Positions 45,108-52,898 of a DNA stretch of 64,000 bases are shown here, one piece after another. The DNA lies in contig NZ_VTWT01000004.1 in the NCBI RefSeq assembly GCF_008727925.1, positions 340,235 through 404,234 of the forward strand. Reading direction: 5' to 3'. The stretch is from Adhaeribacter soli. Its GTDB lineage: Bacteria > Bacteroidota > Bacteroidia > Cytophagales > Hymenobacteraceae. The stretch's first letter is position 1; each line of letters starts with the position of its first letter. A program made the translations under genes and the position numbers. The notes below the pieces were generated by a model. It did no database searches. It had not been told where the DNA came from and was given only the letters and a program-made list of their open reading frames with translations.

Positions 45108-46448
45108 CTAAGCAATTTGTTCCACGCCAGGTTCCTTTTGAATAACCCGGTCTGGCCTCATTTGTGGCCCAATGTGCTTTCCAGAGCCGGATAATAGAAA
45201 CGGTACAAAAAAGCCCAAAGCCATAGCCCCGAAAGTGCGGCTGAGGTACACTTCGGTAACCAGTGCGATACCAAAAGAAAGTAGCATAAGGGCAGTTAAG
45301 TAATCCTGCTGTTTCAGGGCAAATGCCAGGGGCATCAGAAGCCAGCCGGTAACGAAAAGTAACAATCCTGTTAAGCCTAAGCTGAAAAGGATATCCAGGT
45401 AAGTGCTGTGTACATTCTTGTCGGTTTTAATGGCGAAATGAAAATTCTTTTCCTGGTATTTCTTTAGCAGATGCGCTTCCTTGTCGCCCAAGTGCACTCC
45501 GGTAAGCGGGTTTGCGGTAAAAATTTCCCAGCCGCAGGTCCAGGCGGCCAGCCGGAAATTGGCGCCGTTCCATTGCGTGGAATCGATCTGCACGTTAAAA
45601 TGACTTTCTGCCCCCTGATTTTCGAACTGAAACTGGCTGTAACCAAGCTCTTTGTAACGGTTTAAAGTGTTGGGGAAGAACTTTGCGATCAGGAAACTGC
45701 CAATGAGCAAACCCATTACCAGGGCCATTCCTTCCAGCAGTTTTTTCCGGCTGAAAATGTAATAGAAACTGAAGCCGAAGGTGGCGGTTAGTAAAACGGC
45801 CAGGTTAATGCGGCTGGCAAGCAGATAGCTGAACAGGTACAAAAAAGCAATGGCCAGCACCATAATAGGTTTGTAAGAAACCTTCCGGAACACGATAAAA
45901 TAAGCAAAAATAAAGATGGCAAAATTTACCGTAAGGGCAATGTAGATCGATTGGCGGCCCAGTAACTGCACCAGGTTGTCGTTGTAAAAAATATCGGAGC
46001 GGGGCTGAATGCTGAATTCGTAAATATTAAAAAGCAGGCACAGCAGACAAACAATGCTCGTAATTACGGCAAAACTGAGCAATATCCTTTCCTTTAGTAA
46101 CGGCCTCAACGCAATTGATCCAACGCTTAGGGGCAAAAGCAGGAGCGGTAAATGCAGTTTTAAATAATGCAGACCCCGGCCGGTATTATCGGAGAGCAAC
46201 ACGCTTATTACCTCCCAGCTGAAAAAAAGCAGCATGACAGAAATGAATTTTCGGGTTTTCAGCAGCTGCACTTTTTCCCTGAAGGTGTTCCAGGTAAAAC
46301 AGAATACTGTAAGCGCCCCGGTAATAATCACGTTTATGGTGGTGAGCTCCGAGAAAAATAAGGTCAGAAAGAAAAGGGAAATTAAAGCAAGAAGGATTTT
46401 TTCTTTTACAGGCATAGCATTTTTTACAGGCATCCGAAATCCGCACAA
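45108..46448 (-). CDS. O-antigen ligase/polymerase-like membrane protein
   Basis: The protein has about 446 residues with roughly eleven or twelve membrane segments and one long periplasmic loop. It contains the Wzy/WaaL-type signature NVHSTYLDILFSLGLTG with the conserved His, preceded by TGVHLGDKEAHL. Such proteins either polymerise repeat units or ligate glycan to lipid A-type or protein acceptors in the periplasm. Convergent placement next to an ABC-dependent glycan operon favours a ligase over a Wzy polymerase; this is inference. The start is uncertain: ATGs at 46448, 46433 and 46415 are all in frame, and the sequence MPVKNAMPVKEK between them is a small duplication. The third would put the first membrane helix right at the N-terminus. 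Confidence 0.85.
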   Translation of the reverse strand: MCGFRMPVKNAMPVKEKILLALISLFFLTLFFSELTTINVIITGALTVFCFTWNTFREKVQLLKTRKFISVMLLFFSWEVISVLLSDNTGRGLHYLKLHLPLLLLPLSVGSIALRPLLKERILLSFAVITSIVCLLCLLFNIYEFSIQPRSDIFYNDNLVQLLGRQSIYIALTVNFAIFIFAYFIVFRKVSYKPIMVLAIAFLYLFSYLLASRINLAVLLTATFGFSFYYIFSRKKLLEGMALVMGLLIGSFLIAKFFPNTLNRYKELGYSQFQFENQGAESHFNVQIDSTQWNGANFRLAAWTCGWEIFTANPLTGVHLGDKEAHLLKKYQEKNFHFAIKTDKNVHSTYLDILFSLGLTGLLLFVTGWLLMPLAFALKQQDYLTALMLLSFGIALVTEVYLSRTFGAMALGFFVPFLLSGSGKHIGPQMRPDRVIQKEPGVEQIA

Positions 46449-46818
46449 TCCTGGTTTGTCCTCTACAAAGGTAGCAGTTTGATTTTAGAAGTTGTTTGCA
46501 AATTCTAAGACTTGTCCAGGGGTAGCTAAGGAAAGCGTTTCAGTCCGGATAGTAAACCCTTCTGAGTTAATAATAAATGGTAAGGTAAAAGACTATAAAA
46601 CTAACAAATGAAGCTATCCGGTAGGAGGGAATTAGGAGTGGCAGGACCAGAGAGCCGTTTTTATTCTTTCCGGTTACAAGAAAGAAGCCAGAAGAATTTT
46701 TCCAATAAGAAATCTGGTTTTACCTGTGCTGGGTTTAGCTTTTCAAGATTTTCTTGTCGAGATAAGCCTTTTCAGAATATCCAGCGTAAAAACCTCAGAA
46801 GAAAAAAAACCCGATAAA
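46449..46818. other. 370-bp divergent intergenic region
   Basis: Between the ligase-like gene (-) and the small conserved gene (+). Short plus-strand frames here have low-complexity Arg/Ser/Phe composition and are not supported. No matching repeats found. Confidence 0.4.
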
Positions 46819-47154
46819 ATGCAGGAAAGAGAAAGAATGACCTCCATGGTCAATATAATCGAAAAAGTAAAGAAGGAGGGTTATACCGAAGACTTTATGG
46901 TAATGGAAGAAGGCGTTCTTTGCACCCTCGACCGGACCGCTTCCTTCAGCCCCGACCAGGTAAAGATCGTGGATTTCTACCGCTTCGAGCACGACACCCA
47001 CCCGGATGATATGGCCATACTGTACGTAATTGAAACGGCTACCGGCTTAAAAGGAACCCTTTCCGATGCGTACGGCACGTACCACGATTCCCGGACCGAG
47101 AACTTTATGCGCCTTGTAGAAGATCTGGGCAAGAATGTAGATAAGCATACCTGA
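46819..47154 (+). CDS. Small conserved Bacteroidota-type protein (about 111 aa)
   Basis: The likely core starts at the ATG at 46819 (MQERERMTSM) or six codons later at 46837. A longer frame from 46726 adds 31 residues that look like translated spacer. The core shows KKEGYTEDFMVMEEGVLC, DFYRFEHDTHPDDMAILYVI and LKGTLSDAYGTYHDS. I recall similar ~100-residue proteins in this phylum, often labelled 'phosphoribosylpyrophosphate synthetase', although they are far too short for that enzyme and lack its motifs. The function is unknown. An AGGAAAG sequence lies ten bases before 46837, which slightly favours the later start. Confidence 0.65.
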   Translation: MQERERMTSMVNIIEKVKKEGYTEDFMVMEEGVLCTLDRTASFSPDQVKIVDFYRFEHDTHPDDMAILYVIETATGLKGTLSDAYGTYHDSRTENFMRLVEDLGKNVDKHT

Positions 47155-47248
47155 AAACCGGCCCTCGGAATGGGAATGCCGGTGAAGTTAAATTAAGTGT
47201 ATCTTTACGCCTTAAATTACCTTTCGAATCCTTACCTGTTTTAATCCG

Positions 47249-48400
47249 ATGCCCTTTTCATCCCTTGGTTTAGCCGCCCCTTTACTGAAATCAATTAAAG
47301 AACAAGGCTACCAGCAGCCTTTCCCCATTCAGGAGCAGGTTATTCCGGCAATTCTGGCCGGGAAAGATGTAATGGGTATTGCCCGCACAGGTTCCGGAAA
47401 AACCGCCGGTTTTGCGTTGCCTATCCTGCAGCAATTTCAGTTAAAACAGCAGGCCCGGAACCGCTACATTAAAGCGCTGGTGCTGGTGCCTACCCGCGAG
47501 CTTGCGCTGCAAATCGCCAACGTTTTCCGGAGCTTCAGTACCTATTTGACCAGGCCGGTAAAAACGCTGGCCGTATTTGGCGGCGTAAGCATAAACCCGC
47601 AAATGATGAACATGAGCGGGACGGAGATCCTGGTTGCCACGCCGGGCCGTCTGCTGGATCTGGTAGACAACAATGCGCTGAAACTCGATGATTTGGATGT
47701 ATTGGTGCTGGACGAAGCCGATAAAATGCTGAACCTGGGTTTTGAAGAAGAAATGGACCGCATTCTGGCCCTGCTTCCAACCCGGCGACAGACCCTGCTA
47801 TTTTCCGCCACCCTGGCAGACGATATTAACGGGATCCGCGAAAAAGTGCTTCGGGAACCGGTGGTTATAAATGCCGGCGAAGTGCAGGAAGAAAGTGATA
47901 ACCTGGAGCAAATAAACCAGCTGGCCTACCGGGTAACCGCCGAACGCAAAGGGCCTTTCCTTCGCTACCTTATCAAACACGAAAACATGCAGCAGGTGCT
48001 GGTATTCGTATCGAGTACCCGCAATGCCGATAACCTGGTGGTAAAACTGCGAAAGAACGGCATCGAAGCCATGGCCATGCACAGCGATAAAAGCCAGGGC
48101 GCCCGGATAGAAGCCTTACGTCGCTTCAAAGCCGGCCAGGTTCCCGTACTGGTAGCCACCGATCTGGCTTCGCGGGGCATAGATGTGCAGTTTCTGCCTT
48201 TTGTAATCAACTACGACCTGCCGCGTTCCCCGAAAGATTACGTACACCGCATTGGCCGCACGGGTCGGGCAGGAGCTTCCGGCGAAGCCATTTCCCTGAT
48301 CACCCCCGAAGACGAACATCATTTCAAGATCATTCAAAAGAAAATGGGCAAGCCGGTAGAGATCCGCGAAAGCGACGAGGTAAATTTGCAGGGCTGCTAA
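47249..48400 (+). CDS. DEAD-box ATP-dependent RNA helicase (RhlE-like)
   Basis: The 383-residue protein has all helicase motifs: Q motif (QQPFPIQEQ), Walker A ARTGSGKT (~45-52), PTREL, DEAD at 155-158, SATLA, VLVATDLASRGID and RIGRTGRAG. It has only a very short tail after motif VI (KKMGKPVEIRESDEVNLQGC), so it lacks the long basic C-terminus of many RhlE or CsdA proteins. It unwinds short RNA duplexes in ribosome maturation or mRNA turnover. A near-consensus -7 box TATCTTTA lies at 47200-47207, 42 bp before the start. The gene stands alone. Confidence 0.93.
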   Translation: MPFSSLGLAAPLLKSIKEQGYQQPFPIQEQVIPAILAGKDVMGIARTGSGKTAGFALPILQQFQLKQQARNRYIKALVLVPTRELALQIANVFRSFSTYLTRPVKTLAVFGGVSINPQMMNMSGTEILVATPGRLLDLVDNNALKLDDLDVLVLDEADKMLNLGFEEEMDRILALLPTRRQTLLFSATLADDINGIREKVLREPVVINAGEVQEESDNLEQINQLAYRVTAERKGPFLRYLIKHENMQQVLVFVSSTRNADNLVVKLRKNGIEAMAMHSDKSQGARIEALRRFKAGQVPVLVATDLASRGIDVQFLPFVINYDLPRSPKDYVHRIGRTGRAGASGEAISLITPEDEHHFKIIQKKMGKPVEIRESDEVNLQGC

Positions 48401-48468
48401 GGGTAATTGGTACAAGGTAATAAACTTAGGTAAGTCAGCCAATGCCGGAAAAGTATGCCTTAAAAGTT

Positions 48469-48711
48469 CCGTTGACTGAAGTCAACGGCAATGGATAGCT
48501 AATGAATTTACAAGGAAGTCTTAACCTAATAACCCTGAATCTAAGTGTAGGTTAAACCTACATTTTAATATTACAAGTGGTCAAATAATTAACCGGAGGC
48601 CATTAATACTTTGGGTGTACTTACAAACTATACCAAGGGTTGGGCAGCTCATAAGTCTAACGCTGAAGCCTTGGATATGCTGTTTCCATTGCCGTTGACT
48701 TCAGTTAACGG
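48469..48711. repeat. Opposed pair of CCGTTGAC palindromes
   Basis: Palindromes at 48469-48488 (CCGTTGAC-TGAA-GTCAACGG) and 48692-48711 (one mismatch) are oriented against each other: GGCAATGG follows the first and CCATTGCC precedes the second. The same arrangement brackets 380-707. The ~390-bp gap from 48401 to 48791 contains nothing else that I can support. Confidence 0.7.
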
Positions 48712-48791
48712 CATTTCTTAGAATAAAAGCCCTTGGTCTTCGTTTTAACCCCGAACCGTCTTTTATTTCTTCAAGCCTACTGTTTTTTCCT

Positions 48792-49184
48792 ATGACCAAA
48801 CAAGTTAAATTAATCTTATCCGTTGCCGTGGCTTTCCTGCTGGTCTGGTTTGTCTGGGATGCTTTCAGCCAACCGGGTGTGGACGACCTGAAGGGCGGCT
48901 TTGAAGAAACGGCTTTTTACCGGAACGAAAACAATACCGGGCCGGTGATCCGGGTTTATGCCGTAACTGTAGCCGATGCGGAAATTGCAGAAATGGAAGC
49001 CTACGGAAATTACATGCCGCATACCAAATACGGGAATACCAAAGTTTACTTCTTCCGGCAGAATAAACCTTTCCCCAAGGAAGTTTTTCCGGGAGATGAA
49101 AATTTTCCAACTGAGTTTCAGCAAAATGTTGTGGCAACTTACGAAAAGGATGCCATGGGGCAGGTTACCTTCCGCCGGTTATAG
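48792..49184 (+). CDS. Hypothetical membrane-anchored protein (130 aa)
   Basis: I do not recognise a family. The protein has one N-terminal membrane segment (LILSVAVAFLLVWFVWDAF) and a soluble ~105-residue domain outside the cytoplasm, with a plausible alpha/beta pattern (PVIRVYAVTVADAEIAEM, TKVYFFRQNKPF, NVVATYEKDAMGQVTFRRL). The uncleaved helix with few positive charges before it suggests N-in anchoring. It has no operon partners: a repeat-filled gap lies upstream and the acyl-carrier-like gene with its own promoter lies downstream. Confidence 0.65.
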   Translation: MTKQVKLILSVAVAFLLVWFVWDAFSQPGVDDLKGGFEETAFYRNENNTGPVIRVYAVTVADAEIAEMEAYGNYMPHTKYGNTKVYFFRQNKPFPKEVFPGDENFPTEFQQNVVATYEKDAMGQVTFRRL

Positions 49185-49265
49185 GTATAAATTGTGCGTC
49201 CGGGGAAATGCGGTATTTCTGCCGGAATGGTTAAGGCAATCGCATAAAGACTGGTAAGTAAAAAT

Positions 49266-49291
49266 ATTGGTTCTTTCTTTGCAGAACTAAA
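49266..49291. promoter_or_regulatory. Operator copy 1 (upstream of the acyl-carrier-like gene)
   Basis: ATTGGTTCT-N8-AGAACTAAA. It covers the -33 TTTG box of the promoter at 49278-49309. The same half-sites with the same 8-base spacing occur at 49658-49683 and 50218-50243. It is a likely binding site for the GbsR/MarR-type regulator encoded at 49733. Confidence 0.7.
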
Positions 49292-49309
49292 AGAACTTAG
49301 CTAGCTTTG
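49278..49309 (+). promoter_or_regulatory. Bacteroidota-type promoter of the acyl-carrier-like gene
   Basis: TTTG (49278-49281) and TAGCTTTG (49302-49309) are separated by 20 bases and match the TTTG / TAnnTTTG consensus, 37 bp before the ATG at 49347. Confidence 0.75.
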
Positions 49310-49346
49310 CAGCGCTTTTACGCAAACACAATAAATTACTTTTTAA

Positions 49347-49595
49347 ATGTTAACCAACACACTTGCTATCAGAAGGGAACTTGCCTTCCTGATAAGCGCT
49401 AAAAAAGGAGTGAGAGTAAGTAAACTGAACCACACCGATTTTAGTAATTTAGGCTTCGACGAGCTCGACCTGGTAGATATCATTCTGGAGGTAGAGCGCA
49501 AATTCAACGTCGTGATCCCGGATGAACTGCCTTTGCGCAACCTCGGCGATTTCGTGCAGTTCATCAGTTCTCCCGGCTTGCGGCAGGCAAGTTAA
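49347..49595 (+). CDS. Acyl-carrier-protein-like small protein lacking the carrier serine
   Basis: The 82-residue protein aligns with acyl carrier proteins in its second half. NLGFDELDLVDIILEVERKF followed by NVVIPDE corresponds to the ACP helix-II region [20 protein letters not shown] and its IPDE motif. The Ser that receives 4'-phosphopantetheine is replaced by Glu39, so it cannot carry an acyl chain in the normal way. It may be a regulatory or binding relic of the ACP fold. No fatty-acid or polyketide genes are nearby. Its promoter shares an operator with the adjacent regulator and efflux operon, so it is probably co-regulated with them. Confidence 0.75.
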   Translation: MLTNTLAIRRELAFLISAKKGVRVSKLNHTDFSNLGFDELDLVDIILEVERKFNVVIPDELPLRNLGDFVQFISSPGLRQAS

Positions 49596-49657
49596 TTCCA
49601 ATAATAAATTCCCTACTTTTAGAACGCCCCGGTATAGCCTTTTAAGGATATGAAAAA

Positions 49658-49683
49658 TTTAGTTCTCTAAATTAAGAACTAAA
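49658..49683. promoter_or_regulatory. Operator copy 2 (upstream of the regulator gene)
   Basis: TTTAGTTCT-N8-AGAACTAAA, a perfect 9-bp inverted repeat. A -7 box TATATTTG lies 12 bases downstream (49696-49703), so a bound protein would cover the -33 region. This suggests autorepression of the regulator at 49733. Confidence 0.75.
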
Positions 49684-49695
49684 GAAACTAAATGC

Positions 49696-49703
49696 TATAT
49701 TTG
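49696..49703 (+). promoter_or_regulatory. -7 promoter element of the regulator gene
   Basis: TATATTTG fits TAnnTTTG, 29 bp before the ATG at 49733. The matching -33 region lies inside the right half of the operator and is not a clean TTTG. Confidence 0.6.
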
Positions 49704-49732
49704 CAGCGTTAAGCCTCCAGAAAGGAATTGAA

Positions 49733-50197
49733 ATGGTATTGACCGAAAAACAAAAACAACTTATTCAGAAGATCGGGATCGCGAACGAAAAGCATGGCAT
49801 GCAGCCGGCAGCTGCCCGCATCATCGGCTTGCTGTACGTTTCCGATAAACCGGAACTTACTTTCGAAGAGATTGGGGAGGCCCTGCACATCAGTAAAAGT
49901 GCAACCAGTAATGCCCTGAACCTGCTTATGCAGACCGACCGCATGGAATACACCACCGTTTCCGGCGACCGGAAGCGCTATTTCCGGCTGAAGATTTCGA
50001 ACTGGAAAGACGGGTTTACCAAGGAAATGGAAAGCCTTACCAACTTCAGCCAGCTTATTATGGAAGTCCTGGCCATTCGCACCAGCGAAACCCCGGAATT
50101 TAACAAAAGCCTGGCCGAACTGAAAGACTTTTTAATTTTCATTAACCAGGAATTGCCGCTGCTGATGGAAAAATGGAAAAAATCGAGAGAAAGCTGA
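49733..50197 (+). CDS. GbsR/MarR-type winged-helix transcriptional regulator
   Basis: The 154-residue protein has a winged helix-turn-helix in the first ~90 residues (ARIIGLLYVSDKPELTFEEI, then LHISKSATSNALNLLMQTDR and a wing with VSGDRKRYFRL). A helical dimerisation part follows. The ISKSATSNALNLL recognition helix is typical of the GbsR branch of MarR-like repressors. It lies 96 bp upstream of the tolC-MFP-RND operon. An inverted-repeat operator stands in front of this gene, the ACP-like gene and the tolC gene, which makes it the most likely local repressor. The inducer is unknown, presumably an efflux substrate. Confidence 0.87.
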   Translation: MVLTEKQKQLIQKIGIANEKHGMQPAAARIIGLLYVSDKPELTFEEIGEALHISKSATSNALNLLMQTDRMEYTTVSGDRKRYFRLKISNWKDGFTKEMESLTNFSQLIMEVLAIRTSETPEFNKSLAELKDFLIFINQELPLLMEKWKKSRES

Positions 50198-50217
50198 TTG
50201 CACTTTCCTTTTGCCTG

Positions 50218-50243
50218 ATTGGTTCTTTTATTTCAGAACTGTG
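50218..50243. promoter_or_regulatory. Operator copy 3 (upstream of the efflux operon)
   Basis: ATTGGTTCT-N8-AGAACTGTG has the same spacing as the other two copies, and its left half is identical to copy 1. It lies 50 bp before the tolC start. A weak -7-like TATAAAC starts at 50252, in the position expected from the other two promoters. Confidence 0.7.
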
Positions 50244-50293
50244 TACTGTGATATAAACAAAATAGTTAGATATAAACAATTAATATAACATCT

Positions 50294-51646
50294 GTGAAAA
50301 AGAGATTTTTAGCCTTGGGTGTAGTGCTATCCCTGTTTAGCCCGGCCTTTGCCCAAAGCCAGAATGCCCCCGCGCCGCTTACCTTGCAGGAATCGGTAAA
50401 GTACGCGCTGGAAAATAACGAAGCGGTAAAAAAAGCTTACCTCGACGAAAAAAGCGCCGAGTATAAGGTTAAAGAAGTAAAAGGCTCAGGTTTGCCGCAG
50501 CTAAACGGTACGGGAACGCTTACCATGAACCCGGCGCTGCCAACTCAGCTTCTTCCCGGCGAATTAGCCGGACAGCCTGGTACCCTGATCCCGGTGCAGT
50601 TCGGTACCAAGTACGTAGCTTCGGCCGGCGTTTCCCTCCAGCAGCTTCTTTTCAATAAATCGTTTTTTGTAGGTCTGGAAGCAGCCAAAACCACCAAGGA
50701 TCTTTACCGCCTTCGTACCCAGATGAGCGAGGAAGAAGTGATTTACAACGTGAGTTCGGCTTATATGCAATTGCTGCAAACCAGAGAGCAGTTCAACACC
50801 ATAGATGCCAACTTCAAGCGGCTCGAGCAGCTCGAAAAAATTGTAAACCTGCAGTACCGCAACGACATTGCCACCAAAGTGCAGCTGAACCGGGTAACGG
50901 TAAACAAAACCAACCTGGAAAATACCCGCCAGACCCTGCAGGCCGCTTACGACCAGCAGCTGAATGCGCTGAAATTCTTTATGGGCATGCCGGTAGATCA
51001 GGAAGTTGCCATCTCGGAAACCGCACCAAACCTGAATGTACCGGTACTGGCGCAGGACGATGCCAGCAACGTACTTTATAACCGCTCCGATTACCAGTTA
51101 CTGAACAAGCAACGGCAGTTACAGAGTCTGAACGTGAAGAATATTCAGGCGCGTTACTATCCTTCGCTTTCGGGTTTCGGAAACGTGGGTTCTTCCGCGC
51201 AACGCAACGAGTTCAACTTCCTGGACACCAAGCAGCCCTGGTTCAACACGGTAGCCATAGGTCTGCAATTGAATGTGCCGATCTTTGATGGTTTCCAGCG
51301 CCGCCACCAGATTAAACAGGCCAAAATTGAAGTGGAAAAAACAGAGCAGGATATCCGCCAGGTTACCAACGCTACCAACATGTCTCTCAAGAATGCGGCC
51401 ACCCAGATGCAAAGCAGCTTAAATGCCGTGCAGGCCCAGGAGCGAAACGTTACCCTGGCCCAGGAAGTGTACCGCAACACCAACGAGCTTTACAAAGAAG
51501 GCCTTTCGCCGCTTACCGACCTGTTAGATACCGAAGTTAGCCTGCGCGAAGCCCAGACCAACCTGAATAACGAACGCCTGAAATACCAGTTGGCCCAGTT
51601 AACCTACCTGCAGGCCAAAGGCGAACTGAAATCCCTGATCCAATAA
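50294..51646 (+). CDS. TolC-family outer-membrane efflux protein
   Basis: The 450-residue protein has a signal peptide (FLALGVVLSLFSPAFAQ). Two OEP-type halves of long helices and beta strands follow: LTLQESVKYALENNEAVKKA, then RLEQLEKIVNLQYRNDIATK in the first half and YRNTNELYKEGLSPLTDLLD in the second. It forms the trimeric outer-membrane duct of a tripartite pump. The start is GTG at 50294; it gives exactly the signal peptide and no ATG lies nearby. It is the first gene of the efflux operon, followed by the adaptor after 46 bp. Regulation is by the operator at 50218. Confidence 0.92.
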   Translation: MKKRFLALGVVLSLFSPAFAQSQNAPAPLTLQESVKYALENNEAVKKAYLDEKSAEYKVKEVKGSGLPQLNGTGTLTMNPALPTQLLPGELAGQPGTLIPVQFGTKYVASAGVSLQQLLFNKSFFVGLEAAKTTKDLYRLRTQMSEEEVIYNVSSAYMQLLQTREQFNTIDANFKRLEQLEKIVNLQYRNDIATKVQLNRVTVNKTNLENTRQTLQAAYDQQLNALKFFMGMPVDQEVAISETAPNLNVPVLAQDDASNVLYNRSDYQLLNKQRQLQSLNVKNIQARYYPSLSGFGNVGSSAQRNEFNFLDTKQPWFNTVAIGLQLNVPIFDGFQRRHQIKQAKIEVEKTEQDIRQVTNATNMSLKNAATQMQSSLNAVQAQERNVTLAQEVYRNTNELYKEGLSPLTDLLDTEVSLREAQTNLNNERLKYQLAQLTYLQAKGELKSLIQ

Positions 51647-51692
51647 TAAAACGGTAATAAAAACGCAAAAAAAGTAACGCATACACCTTAAA

Positions 51693-52745
51693 ATGAAAAA
51701 GCTGATTTATATTCTCCTTGCGCTTCTTATAGCCGGAGCTACTGCTTATAAACTAACGAGCAACAAAGAGAAACTGGCTGCCAAGGCTGCTGTTTCCCAG
51801 ATTAAAAGCCAGGCTATTTCCGTACAGCTTACCGAACCGAAAGTAGGCAAGATCGACAAGTCTTTTACCGCCCAGGGCAATTTCGCTCCCATGAATTCTC
51901 TGACTTTATTATCCGAAACTTCAGGTCAGGTACAGAAAGTTTTGAAACGAAAAGGCGATAAAGTACGCGCCGGCGAAGTACTGGTGCAGGTAGAAGCCAA
52001 TACCATGTCTGCCGACCTGGCCACCGCGCAAGCCAACTTCGAAAAAGCCAAACGTGACTTAGGTCGTTTTGAGAACCTGGCAGCCGGCGAAGCCATTACC
52101 AAACGCCAGCTGGAAGAAGCCCGCTTAAATGTGAAAGTAACCGAAGCCCAATTGGTAGCTGCCCGTCAGCGCGTAAATAAAACCCGCATCACGGCCCCGA
52201 TCAGCGGTGAGATCAACGAGATCTACATCGAAGTAGGTTCGTTTCTGAGCATGGGAACCAAGCTGTACGACATTGTGAACGTAGACAAGCTGAAACTGAA
52301 AATTCAGGTAGATGAAAGCCAGGTTCTATTGATCGATAAAGGCGACAAAGTAAACGTAAAAGCTGACGTAAATGCCGCACAAACCTACGAAGGTACGGTA
52401 ACTGCCATAGCTGCCCAGGCCACAAACGCCCTGAAATACGACGTGGAAGTTGAAGTGAAGAATCCGGAAAAGAACAGCTTGCGCGCCGGTATGTACGGTA
52501 CTGCTTCTTTCCAGATCGCAGAACAGCGCGACGCCTTATTATTACCGCGCGAATCCATTGTTGGCGGTATTCAGGACCCTTCGGTTTACGTGGTTGAAAA
52601 CGGTATTGCCAAACTGAAAAAAGTGAAAGCCGGAACGGTAACGCAGGACCAGGTAGAAATTGTGGAAGGCGTAAATGCCGGCGAGAAAGTAGTACGCAGC
52701 GGCCAGATCAACCTGGTAAATGGCGCCAAAGTACAGGCCATTTAA
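51693..52745 (+). CDS. Periplasmic adaptor (membrane fusion protein) of the RND pump
   Basis: The 350-residue protein has an N-terminal membrane helix (LIYILLALLIAGATAY) and a beta-barrel/lipoyl pair (LLSETSGQVQKVLKRKGDKV and ITAPISGEINEIYIEVGSF). Between them is a short helical hairpin (ATAQANFEKAKRDLGRFENL), and a C-terminal membrane-proximal domain follows (VEIVEGVNAGEKVVRSGQ). This is the HlyD/AcrA family that bridges the RND transporter and the TolC duct. Its short helical hairpin resembles the MexA/AcrA type. It is co-transcribed with tolC upstream and RND downstream (153-bp gap with a weak hairpin). Confidence 0.92.
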   Translation: MKKLIYILLALLIAGATAYKLTSNKEKLAAKAAVSQIKSQAISVQLTEPKVGKIDKSFTAQGNFAPMNSLTLLSETSGQVQKVLKRKGDKVRAGEVLVQVEANTMSADLATAQANFEKAKRDLGRFENLAAGEAITKRQLEEARLNVKVTEAQLVAARQRVNKTRITAPISGEINEIYIEVGSFLSMGTKLYDIVNVDKLKLKIQVDESQVLLIDKGDKVNVKADVNAAQTYEGTVTAIAAQATNALKYDVEVEVKNPEKNSLRAGMYGTASFQIAEQRDALLLPRESIVGGIQDPSVYVVENGIAKLKKVKAGTVTQDQVEIVEGVNAGEKVVRSGQINLVNGAKVQAI

Positions 52746-52770
52746 GCCCGCGTTTCCCAAAGTAAAAGTT

Positions 52771-52862
52771 CTCTTTGGAGGGGCAGGAGAAGATCGGCCT
52801 TACCGGGTCCGGATAAAGATCAGGTAACTCTCACTTTCTTCCTCTGCCTCCTCCCGAAGAGA
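52771..52862. repeat. Imperfect inverted repeat inside the efflux operon
   Basis: CTCTTTGGAGGGGCAGGAG on the left and CTCTGCCTCCTCCCGAAGAG on the right can pair over ~20 bp with mismatches around a ~50-base loop. It lies in the 153-bp gap between the adaptor and RND genes and could tune relative expression or protect the mRNA. There is no T tract, so it is not a terminator. Confidence 0.45.
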
Positions 52863-52898
52863 CAAAAACAAGAAGGTCAAAAATAAGACTTAAACGAA

